Shown piece by piece: positions 24,216 to 31,506 of a stretch of 64,000 nucleotides of DNA (positions are counted from its first letter, which is position 1; each line of letters opens with the position of its first letter). The stretch covers positions 186,001 to 250,000 of the forward strand of contig JAJDDC010000096.1 of assembly GCA_029260515.1 (NCBI GenBank), read 5' to 3'. The position numbers and the translations under genes were made by a program. The notes beneath the pieces were generated by a model. It was not told the origin of the DNA. It ran no database searches and worked only from the letters and a program-made list of their open reading frames with translations. This stretch comes from Phycisphaerales bacterium (lineage in GTDB: Bacteria; Planctomycetota; Phycisphaerae; Phycisphaerales; UBA1924).

Positions 24216-27070
24216 GCACGAAGCGTGAGCGAGAACCCGGCCAGCGTGGCCCATCGCCGACCGAGGCGTTCCTCGGCGTGGATGCGGCACGGGGCGGGCC
24301 GTTCGCGTTGCTCGGGCTCGAGCCGAGTGCAGCGGACGACGCGGCGATCCTCGACGCCCGCGACCGGCGCATGCGTCAGATCGACGAGCACCCGCTCGCC
24401 GAGACGCCAGAGGCCGACGAGGTACGTCTGTCGCTGTACGCGTCCGCGGCGCAGCTGCTCAACCCGAGCGTGCGCGCACGCCTCGCGGAGAGCTGGGGCG
24501 TGCCCGGATCGCGCCCGGCGCCGCGGCCTGTCCCGGATCCCCGGGCGGACTCCGCGCCAACCAGGGGCGTCGGGACGGGCGCCGACGCAGTACGACCGGG
24601 CGGGCCCTCCACACGTGAGCGGCTCCTGGAGCACGACGCGATCCTCGCGCTCGCGATGTTCGGCGGGTGGAACAAGCGGTCACTCCGCCGCATTGCTTCG
24701 ATCGCCCACGCCCGCGGCATGGGCTCGGGCGAGGTGGCCTCGACGCTGCGTCGGATCGGGCACCGCCGCCGCCCGCACCAACGGCCCGCGGGCCAATCAC
24801 GGGCCGCGGTTGTCGCGCGCACGCCGCCGCCCGCGTTCGGAGACAAACCCAATCCGGGGTCGCCGCTGGACGAGCAGATTGATCCTGCGCAGCGGTTGCT
24901 CAAGATGGCCGCGCTCCTTGTCGTGGTCGCGGTCGTGACGCTCGCGAGCCTGATCGTGGGTGTTGTGGGGCTGATGAACCTTGCGGCGCCGAACGAGGCG
25001 CCGGTGATCGTCGAGAACGAAGACGCCAACGCAGCTACGCCCCCGTCGAGCCCACGCGTTACGGCGCCAATCACGAGGAACACTTCACGCCCGCGAGTGC
25101 TCCCCGCGCCCGACGCGCTGGGGGACCCCGAGCTCGTGATTCGAGAACTGGACGCATCACGGCGGGCGTTCGAGCTGACACCCTTCGAGGCGACACGCCG
25201 GTTTTCCGACGCCGTCGCCCTGTTCGCCTCGACATGGGTCGCGTTCGACCCCGAGGCCAGAGAACGCGGGATTGACGCTGCCGAGCGGTTCCTGGAACTG
25301 TCGTCATCGGAGCCCGACGCATCGCGGCTGGCGATCGACGCGGTCGGCGCGGGGCTCGCGCCGCTCTCGGGCGCCGATCGCGGGGCACTGGGTGAGCGCG
25401 AGGTGTGGCCCGCGGTCTGGTCGGCCGGGATGCTCGCACGCGTGCGGTCCTCGTCTCTGCTGAGTTCGGCCCAGCGGGCCCAGGGCGACCGCCTCCTCCG
25501 CCTCGCCGCGCCCGACCTGGGCGCCGGCGCGACCGGTTTCGTCCGCGGCGGTGTCGCGGGCGCCCGGCTTGCACGCGACCGCCTCGTCCGCGTTCCACCG
25601 GAGAACCAGGCGTGGGTCCGCTGGATCGAGTCCGTGGATGCGCTCGCCGCCGGCGAGGAAACAGTACGGACGATCCTGCTCAGCGAGGCGCTCGACGAGC
25701 TGCTCGCCCCCCCCGCGGGCGAGGTGGAGGCGCGGAGCGCGGGCATCGAACGGGTGACGCTGGCACTGTCGTGGCGGCGCGGCTCGGGCGCGCGCCGGTG
25801 GTTACTGCGGACACTCGACCACCCGGCGGCAACATCGGGAGCGCTCTCGCGTCTGATCGGCGCGCTGGCGTCGAGGTCGGCAGCCCCCGGTATCGACGCG
25901 ACGGTTTCGCTGAGCCCCAACGCCGACATGCGCGAGCGGGGCGCCCTGCGCACGCGCCTCGAACGCGCCTGGCGCCTGGACCAGGCGGGCGAGCTCGACT
26001 CGCTCGCGGGCGACCTGCGGGCGGCGATGGCGTCGATCTTCCGCGAGCGCCCGCTTCGAAGCGACCCGCAGGCGCAGTTCGTGCTCGGCGTGCGTCTGGC
26101 GCTGCTCAACGCGGCGGCGTCGCTGATGCGTGACGCCTCGTTCGAGGCCGCCGCTGACGCGATCGCCCGGGCCGCGGCGATTGAGACACGCCGCCCGAAC
26201 CGCGTCTCGGACACCGCGCCCCTGAGCACACGCGCCGGCCCCGACGGGCTCTGGGCGCTGCGGTTCGACGAGGCGGACTCGGACGCCGACGAGCGGATCT
26301 CGCTGCTCAACGCGCTGGGCGATCGGGGCGGCGAGATCGGTCCGGTGGACGCGGAGGTGCTCGTGGAGACGGCAGTGAACGCCGCCCCGCGCCTGGTCGA
26401 ACAGCGGGCCCGCGAGACCCTGCGGGGGTTCCTGGATACACCCGCGGTGCTCAACGCCCTGCTCGAGCAGGTTGTCGAGATGCCCCGGTCCGTGGACATG
26501 ATCGACATCATCGAGCTGGCGACGGCGACGCCGATCTCGCGCGACACACGCGACGGGGCTTGGCGAGCTCAGGCCCACCGTGCGTTGGTCGCGACGCTCA
26601 TCGGCATGCTCGCCCACGACTCACGCTGGGGCGGCGTGGACGACCTGCTGCACGAGCTGGCAGATGCGTACCAGCTCGGCGCGACGGCTGTCCCCGTGTC
26701 AGCGGGCGAGAGCGGCGCGCCCGCGGAGGCCGTCCGCTTGCTACGCATGCGTTGGCGGCGTGAGGCGCACCGGGCCGGTCCCGCGGGGCTCGCCGGGCTC
26801 GACGCCGATGGGATCGAACGACGGCGGGTCGCCCGCCTGGAGCTCGCGACGACACCGATCCAGGCGTTCCTTGGCGAACAGCTCGCGGCGTGCGAGACGC
26901 TGGCTCTGTTGACGTCGAGCGAGCGGGCGGGAGTCGGGCCCGAAGTGGCGGGCGTGCTGGGCACACTGGACGAGAGGCTGGATCAAGCGGGCCATATCGC
27001 CGAGCAGATCGCGTCGTGCGAGGAGGCGATCGCCAGGCTGTGGTTGATCCGCGAGGGGTTGAACCGATGA
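24212..27070 (+). CDS. Membrane protein with N-terminal J-like domain and large periplasmic helical domain
   Basis: A 952-residue protein. Residues about 29-93 look like a degenerate DnaJ domain: F-A-L-L-G-L-E-P-S-A-A-D-D-A-A-I, then Q-I-D-E-H60-P61-L where J domains have H-P-D, then S-A-A-Q-L-L-N-P-S-V-R-A-R-L. A second helical block (135-185) and a basic linker follow. One transmembrane helix lies at about 232-256. The remaining 690 residues are Ala/Arg-rich helical sequence outside the membrane. The loss of Asp in H-P-D argues against DnaK stimulation. GTG start in a GTGA overlap with the previous gene; ATGA overlap with the next. Unknown function within the ExbBD cluster. Confidence 0.68.
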   Translation: MSTKREREPGQRGPSPTEAFLGVDAARGGPFALLGLEPSAADDAAILDARDRRMRQIDEHPLAETPEADEVRLSLYASAAQLLNPSVRARLAESWGVPGSRPAPRPVPDPRADSAPTRGVGTGADAVRPGGPSTRERLLEHDAILALAMFGGWNKRSLRRIASIAHARGMGSGEVASTLRRIGHRRRPHQRPAGQSRAAVVARTPPPAFGDKPNPGSPLDEQIDPAQRLLKMAALLVVVAVVTLASLIVGVVGLMNLAAPNEAPVIVENEDANAATPPSSPRVTAPITRNTSRPRVLPAPDALGDPELVIRELDASRRAFELTPFEATRRFSDAVALFASTWVAFDPEARERGIDAAERFLELSSSEPDASRLAIDAVGAGLAPLSGADRGALGEREVWPAVWSAGMLARVRSSSLLSSAQRAQGDRLLRLAAPDLGAGATGFVRGGVAGARLARDRLVRVPPENQAWVRWIESVDALAAGEETVRTILLSEALDELLAPPAGEVEARSAGIERVTLALSWRRGSGARRWLLRTLDHPAATSGALSRLIGALASRSAAPGIDATVSLSPNADMRERGALRTRLERAWRLDQAGELDSLAGDLRAAMASIFRERPLRSDPQAQFVLGVRLALLNAAASLMRDASFEAAADAIARAAAIETRRPNRVSDTAPLSTRAGPDGLWALRFDEADSDADERISLLNALGDRGGEIGPVDAEVLVETAVNAAPRLVEQRARETLRGFLDTPAVLNALLEQVVEMPRSVDMIDIIELATATPISRDTRDGAWRAQAHRALVATLIGMLAHDSRWGGVDDLLHELADAYQLGATAVPVSAGESGAPAEAVRLLRMRWRREAHRAGPAGLAGLDADGIERRRVARLELATTPIQAFLGEQLAACETLALLTSSERAGVGPEVAGVLGTLDERLDQAGHIAEQIASCEEAIARLWLIREGLNR

Positions 27071-27939
27071 ACCGCGCACGCGCCGGGATGCTGATGGTCA
27101 TTGTGGTTGGCGCCGTGAGCGCCGCGGGCCAGCCTGTCGGCGAGAGCGAGCCCGCGCCGGGCCTGGGTGATTCGATCCCGCGTCTGGATGCGCGGCTATC
27201 GGCCCTGCACCCGTCGCGCCCGCACGAGTACTTCGAGTTGGGCGAGGAGGTCGACGCCGAGGGCGGTATTCGCCTGGCGACCGAGCTGTACGCGCTCACG
27301 CTCTCGATGGCGCTGGACACGGGCGACGCGCCGCTGGGCGCAGGCGCGTGCGTCGCGTTGGCGGGTTTGGCGGAGACGGACCGCGAACGCCGGTGGCTGG
27401 CCGCGGTCGCACGAACGATTGACGAGCGGTTCTCGTTGCCCGCGTTGAGCGCGGCCGTCACGCCCCGTGTGGACGAGGCCGCGGCGCGGGGCGCCGACGT
27501 ATTCACGTTCGTCCGCGCCGGCGACGGATACGAGGCGAGGCGTCTGCTCGCAGAGCCCGGGGTGCGCGACGCGATCGCGCGTGTGGTCGGGGACGAGTGG
27601 CTCGGGCGGCTGGGCGAGCAGGCCGACGCCTGGCCATGCGCCGAGTGCCGGAACAGGCGGTTTATTCCGGACCGCGACGCCCGCGCGGGAGAGCGGCTGT
27701 GCCCGGTCTGCGGCGCCAACCCGGGCGAACCCCTGGATCGCGCGGGGCTCATCGCCCATCTCTCGGCCGAGGCGGCGCTGCTGGGTGTGGAGCCCGAGTC
27801 GTGGGCCGCGCTGCTGCTGGGCGGCGCCGGCGAACCGATGCACGACCCCGACCCGGGCGAGGTCCCCGCCCGCGTGGGCGTCGATCCCGGCGCCAGGTAC
27901 TGGCGGGGCGGGCGGTGGTCGCGCGAGGGTGGGCCCTAG
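27067..27939 (+). CDS. Secreted zinc-ribbon protein, last gene of ExbBD cluster
   Basis: A 290-residue protein with a signal peptide (M-L-M-V-I-V-V-G-A-V-S-A-A-G, cleavage near 21). A helical region (50-180) precedes a four-cysteine ribbon C191-A-E-C194...C212-P-V-C215. Zinc ribbons are uncommon in secreted proteins; here the cysteines could bind metal or form disulfides. The ATG overlaps the upstream stop (ATGA), so it ends the eight-gene run; the next gene (27970) starts 30 bases later and looks functionally unrelated. Confidence 0.65.
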   Translation: MNRARAGMLMVIVVGAVSAAGQPVGESEPAPGLGDSIPRLDARLSALHPSRPHEYFELGEEVDAEGGIRLATELYALTLSMALDTGDAPLGAGACVALAGLAETDRERRWLAAVARTIDERFSLPALSAAVTPRVDEAAARGADVFTFVRAGDGYEARRLLAEPGVRDAIARVVGDEWLGRLGEQADAWPCAECRNRRFIPDRDARAGERLCPVCGANPGEPLDRAGLIAHLSAEAALLGVEPESWAALLLGGAGEPMHDPDPGEVPARVGVDPGARYWRGGRWSREGGP

Positions 27940-27969
27940 ACTGGCGACCCACCCGAGAGGAGCCGAGCC

Positions 27970-28371
27970 ATGGCCGAGCCCAGCGCACCGAACAGCGACG
28001 CCAAGACCGACGGCGAGAGCGACAAGGGACAGATCACCTTCGACGACTTCGCCAAGGTTGACCTGCGGATCGCGACGATCGTTGAGGCCGAGGCCCACCC
28101 CAATGCCGACCGCTTGCTCAAGCTCCAGCTCGACGACGGGTCGGGCGTTCCGCGCCAGATCTGCGCCGGCATCCGCGCCCAGTACCAGCCCGAGGATCTG
28201 CTGGGCAAGCAGGTCGTGATCGTGGCGAACCTGGCGCCGCGGACGATCCGGGGCGAGGAATCGCGCGGGATGCTGCTGGCCGCCTCGGACGCGCCCAAGG
28301 GCGGAGAAGACCGCAGCGTCGTTGTGATGACGCCCATTGCGCCGATCGCGCCCGGATCGACGGTCTCCTGA
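27970..28371 (+). CDS. tRNA-binding domain protein (methionyl-tRNA synthetase beta-chain / Trbp111 type)
   Basis: A 133-residue protein formed by one EMAP-II/Trbp111-like OB-fold domain with a 20-residue charged N-tail. It shows [35 protein letters not shown], and [18 protein letters not shown], all diagnostic. In bacteria this domain is either fused to the C-terminus of MetG or encoded alone, where it dimerises and binds the outside corner of tRNA. Here it is free-standing. A GAGAGGAG sequence sits before the ATG. Confidence 0.9.
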   Translation: MAEPSAPNSDAKTDGESDKGQITFDDFAKVDLRIATIVEAEAHPNADRLLKLQLDDGSGVPRQICAGIRAQYQPEDLLGKQVVIVANLAPRTIRGEESRGMLLAASDAPKGGEDRSVVVMTPIAPIAPGSTVS

Positions 28372-28377
28372 GTATCG

Positions 28378-29253
28378 CTAGTCCTCGGGCGACTCGCGGT
28401 GGCGTTCACGCCCCTCGTCCCACGAACCACGCGGACGCTTGATCCGCGCGATCATGCGGTCGGCCAGGCGGGCGATCTCATCGTCGCGTCCCTCCTCGTT
28501 GGCGAGCACCTCGGCGCGCATCGTCGCGGCCTGTGCCTCGAGCAGCTCGATCTCGCGCAGACGGACATCGTCGCGGATACGGGCCTGCGTGGAAAGCAGC
28601 TCGACGAGGCTGGTACGCAGAGTGTTCTCCTCGCTCTCGCTGAGATTGCTGGCGTCGCCGATGGTTTCTCTCGCCTGGCGGGCCGCGTCGATGACGCGGG
28701 CGCCGATCTTGAGTTCCGCGAGTTTGAGGTTGCCGAGCCGCTCGTCGCGCCGCTGGGCGACGATGACCTCCGTGATCCGCGGGGCGAGGCGTTCCACGAT
28801 CCGCCCGGCGCCGTCGGGCGCGACGCTCTCGACGGTTCTCAGGTTCTCGGCCAGGGCGGGCAGGTGCTCGCCGATGAACGCGCGGATTGCCTCTGGCGTC
28901 GGGGGCGGTGCGTCGGGCTCGGGGCCCAGTTCGTCGGTGCGCGCGCTTCGCCAGCCGCCAGGGCGACGCTCGCCCTCGCGCCGATCCGGCGGCCGGAGCT
29001 CGGCTGTCGCCTCGGGCGCGGGACGCCCCTCGTCGAGGGCGGCCAGCGCCCGCTCCAGGCGTTGCTGCTCGCGCCGCGTCTCGTCGAGACGCCTTTGCAG
29101 TCGCTGGCGCAGGACGTCTCCGGATGTGGCCGCATCGCCCGCGGCGTCCGCGGGACGCGGCGGGGGGGCGTCGCCACCGCGGGGCGGCTGCGCCATGCCC
29201 GAACAGATCAGCAGGCCGGCAACGCCCAACAACGTCGTCCAAGAGCGTTGCAT
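28378..29253 (-). CDS. Secreted coiled-coil protein in ECF sigma operon
   Basis: A 291-residue protein with a signal peptide (L-L-G-V-A-G-L-L-I-C-S-G-M-A-Q), then a Pro-rich and charged segment (22-120) and a long predicted helical/coiled-coil region to residue 280 rich in Arg, Glu and Leu. The layout resembles periplasmic CpxP/Spy or heavy-metal-sensor proteins that work with sigma/anti-sigma pairs, but the L-T-x-x-Q motifs of Spy are not evident. Its ATG overlaps the stop of the upstream anti-sigma-like gene by one base (TGATG), so it is the third gene of that operon and is a likely stress sensor or target. Confidence 0.6.
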   Translation of the reverse strand: MQRSWTTLLGVAGLLICSGMAQPPRGGDAPPPRPADAAGDAATSGDVLRQRLQRRLDETRREQQRLERALAALDEGRPAPEATAELRPPDRREGERRPGGWRSARTDELGPEPDAPPPTPEAIRAFIGEHLPALAENLRTVESVAPDGAGRIVERLAPRITEVIVAQRRDERLGNLKLAELKIGARVIDAARQARETIGDASNLSESEENTLRTSLVELLSTQARIRDDVRLREIELLEAQAATMRAEVLANEEGRDDEIARLADRMIARIKRPRGSWDEGRERHRESPED

Positions 29254-29744
29254 CAGATAGCCTCCTCGCCCATCGCGGCGTCCAGTTTCTCGATCATGTC
29301 CCAGGGTGAGCCGATCATCGTGTCGATCTCGTCGGCCTCGTCCTGGGCGGCGGTCGTGTCCACACTGGCCATCTCGTCGAGCAGCGCCTCGAGGGCGAGC
29401 AGGTCGTCCACGCTCTGCTCTAGGGAGACGAGGCGGACGCCAGTGTCCGAGGGCGGCGGGGCGTGGTTCGTGCTCAACAGCGCGACCCACGCGCCGCCGA
29501 CGACCGCGACAAGCGCGGCCAGCGCCGTCAGACGCGCGGCTACGCGCGCGCTGGTCCGACGCCGGTGCATCGGGAGAGGTCGGGAGGTGGCGTCATCGGC
29601 GCCGCGGATCCCCCGGTGCACGCGGGCCTCGAGCCCGCGTGGGGCCGAGGCACGTTCGGCCACGCCCAGGCGGTCCAGCGCCGACTCGATGCCCCGCAGC
29701 TCGTCGGGGGTTTCTATCTCGTATGTGTCGTCGTGCTCGTTCAT
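29253..29744 (-). CDS. Putative membrane anti-sigma factor
   Basis: A 163-residue protein with an N-terminal cytoplasmic part (1-70) rich in Glu and Arg, one transmembrane helix (about 71-91, L-T-A-L-A-A-L-V-A-V-V-G-G-A-W-V-A-L-L) and an acidic periplasmic tail. It follows the ECF sigma gene with an ATGA overlap, the usual place and topology of an anti-sigma factor. No zinc-binding H-x3-C-x2-C motif is present. The family was not recognised; the assignment rests on position and topology. Confidence 0.6.
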   Translation of the reverse strand: MNEHDDTYEIETPDELRGIESALDRLGVAERASAPRGLEARVHRGIRGADDATSRPLPMHRRRTSARVAARLTALAALVAVVGGAWVALLSTNHAPPPSDTGVRLVSLEQSVDDLLALEALLDEMASVDTTAAQDEADEIDTMIGSPWDMIEKLDAAMGEEAI

Positions 29745-30373
29745 GACGCGTCGGCCTTTCGCTCGTCCTCGTCCCCGCCCTTGCCAGCGTCGAGACGCCC
29801 GATGATGTCCCGCAACTTCTTGAGTGCCCGATGGTGCCTGGCCAGCAGCGTGCCCATCGGTTCTTCGAGCAGGCCGGCGATCTGCTTGAAGCTCAGCTGC
29901 GCGTGGTGGCGCAGCTCCACGATCTCACGGTCCGCGTCCGACAGCTCGTCCATCGCGGCGCGGAGGCGGTCGAACTCCTCGGCGCCCGCCAGACTCGTGT
30001 CCGCCTCGGGGGCGGCGTCGAGCGCGAAGCTCCCGGGGTCTGTCGGCGTCGCCTGGCGCTTGCGCCGGCGCATCTCGTCGCGGATCCGGTTCATCGCGAC
30101 CCGGAACAGCCACGACTCGAAGCGCCCCTGCTCCGTGTAGTCTCCGCCCGTCAGCTTGGTCGCGATCGTTGCGAACACGGACTGCGTGATCTCCTCGGCC
30201 ATCTCGGCGCTCAGGCGCCGGCTTCTCGCCAGCGCGAAGACCCGCCTGGCGTACAGATCGACGAGGCGTGCCCAGGCACGCTCGTCACCCTCGCCCGCGG
30301 CCCGGATCAGGGCCGAGAGCTCGCCTTCGGGCACTTCCGATGGCGAATCGGCCATCCGCAACGCGGGTTCCAT
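29741..30373 (-). CDS. ECF RNA polymerase sigma factor
   Basis: A 210-residue sigma-70 family protein of the ECF group. Region 2 runs from L-I-R-A-A-G-E-G-D-E-R-A-W-A-R-L through R-V-F-A-L-A-R-S...E-I-T-Q-S-V-F-A-T-I-A to F-E-S-W-L-F-R-V-A-M-N-R-I-R-D. Region 4 contains L-S-D-A-D-R-E-I-V-E-L-R-H-H-A-Q-L-S-F-K-Q-I-A-G-L-L-E-E-P-M-G-T. It should direct RNA polymerase to a small regulon under control of the membrane partner encoded next. The start is uncertain: ATG at 30373 or 30355, with poor SD for both; an ATG at 30448 is less likely. The gene is divergent from the DUF4286 gene. Confidence 0.88.
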   Translation of the reverse strand: MEPALRMADSPSEVPEGELSALIRAAGEGDERAWARLVDLYARRVFALARSRRLSAEMAEEITQSVFATIATKLTGGDYTEQGRFESWLFRVAMNRIRDEMRRRKRQATPTDPGSFALDAAPEADTSLAGAEEFDRLRAAMDELSDADREIVELRHHAQLSFKQIAGLLEEPMGTLLARHHRALKKLRDIIGRLDAGKGGDEDERKADAS

Positions 30374-30446
30374 CCTTCCGAACAACGCCCGGGCCCACCC
30401 CGCATTGCAGGGCGCCGCCCGCGATCGGCACGTACGCTCCCCCATC

Positions 30447-30773
30447 ATGGCACAGATCGCCTACACCGTCTCGGCCCGGTGCGACTCGGGCCAAACCGCC
30501 CGCGAGTTCGTATCCTGGTTGGTCGATGGACACCTGGAGGGCGTACTCCGGGGCGGGGCCGCCGCGGCCACCATCGTCGTGCTCGATCAGGACAGCGAGA
30601 ACCAGCGGGTCGAGGTCCGATACCGCTTCACGGACCGGGCGGCGTTTGAACGATACGAGCGCGAGTCCGCACCCGCCCTCCGGGCCGAGGGCCTGGAACG
30701 CTTCCCCGCGGGGTCCGGTATCGAGTTCGGCCGCACTATCGGGGAGATTTGCCACGACAGGTCGGCGCCCTGA
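30447..30773 (+). CDS. DUF4286 family protein
   Basis: A 108-residue cytoplasmic protein with the ferredoxin-like dimeric fold expected of DUF4286: I-A-Y-T-V-S-A-R-C, W-L-V-D-G-H-L-E-G-V-L-R-G-G-A-A-A-A-T-I-V-V-L, V-R-Y-R-F-T-D-R-A-A-F-E-R-Y. The family is widespread and uncharacterised. It starts 73 bases from the divergent sigma gene and ends 83 bases before the next sigma gene. Confidence 0.82.
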   Translation: MAQIAYTVSARCDSGQTAREFVSWLVDGHLEGVLRGGAAAATIVVLDQDSENQRVEVRYRFTDRAAFERYERESAPALRAEGLERFPAGSGIEFGRTIGEICHDRSAP

Positions 30774-30856
30774 CCGAACCGGGCGCCGACCCGCCGCGTT
30801 GACGCAGCGGGAAGCCCGCCCCAGCCGATGACAGTGCCAGACAGAAGGATGACTCC

Positions 30857-31474
30857 CTGGACCGCCGCCCGGATCAGCCCACCGACGAGCAGCTCTTTGA
30901 CCGCTATCGGTCCGGCGACAACGAACTGCTGCGCACCATCATCGAGCGTCACCACGACGACCTGATCCGGTTCCTGACGCGTCTGCTGGGAGATCGGACC
31001 GCGGCCGAGGACGTATTCCAGGAGACCTTCCTCCAGATTCACATCTCCGCCGACTCGTTCGACGTCTCGCGACGCTTCCGCCCCTGGCTGTTCACGATCG
31101 CGGCGAACAAGGGGCGCGACTACCTGCGTAGGAAGGGGCGGAGGCGGACGGTCGAGCTCTCGGCCCCCGTCGGAGGCCCGTCCGGCGATGGTCGGGGCGG
31201 GTCGTTCGTGGACCTGATGGAGATCGACGTGCCGGCTCCGGACGAGCCGATGGACCTGGCCGAGCGGGACCGGATGGTCCAGTCGGCCCTTGATGAGTTG
31301 ACGCCGCCTCTGCGGGAAATCCTGCTCCTGGCGTACTTTCAGCGCCTGAGCTACGCCCAGATCGCGGACGACCTGGGCATCCCGTTGGGGACCGTCAAGA
31401 GCCGTCTGCACTCTGCGGTCGCGAGTTTCGCGAGGGCCTGGAAACGCCGAACCCGCGGGCAGACCGAGTCGTAG
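30857..31474 (+). CDS. ECF RNA polymerase sigma factor, probable CTG start
   Basis: A continuous frame encodes a full ECF sigma factor of 205 residues: region 2 F-D-R-Y-R-S-G-D-N-E-L-L...A-A-E-D-V-F-Q-E-T-F-L-Q-I-H...F-R-P-W-L-F-T-I-A-A-N-K-G-R-D-Y-L-R, then an acidic linker and region 4 L-T-P-P-L-R-E-I-L-L-L-A-Y-F-Q-R-L-S-Y-A-Q-I-A. The frame is bounded upstream by TGA at 30800 and holds no ATG, GTG or TTG before region 2; the first is GTG at 31208, which would remove region 2. A CTG at 30857 is placed seven bases after AAGGA (30845-30849), so CTG is the likely start. The ATG at 30849 is in another frame; a one-base sequencing or real frameshift is the alternative. The next gene looks like its membrane partner. 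Confidence 0.8.
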   Translation: MDRRPDQPTDEQLFDRYRSGDNELLRTIIERHHDDLIRFLTRLLGDRTAAEDVFQETFLQIHISADSFDVSRRFRPWLFTIAANKGRDYLRRKGRRRTVELSAPVGGPSGDGRGGSFVDLMEIDVPAPDEPMDLAERDRMVQSALDELTPPLREILLLAYFQRLSYAQIADDLGIPLGTVKSRLHSAVASFARAWKRRTRGQTES

Positions 31475-31506
31475 GACGAGTCCCGCCGGGCGAGCCCGGG
31501 CCGAGC

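Noticed and set aside
30828-30860. ATG codons at 30828 and 30849 as starts of the sigma gene
   Set aside because: Both are in a different frame from the sigma regions; using them needs a frameshift, for which no slippery site is visible.
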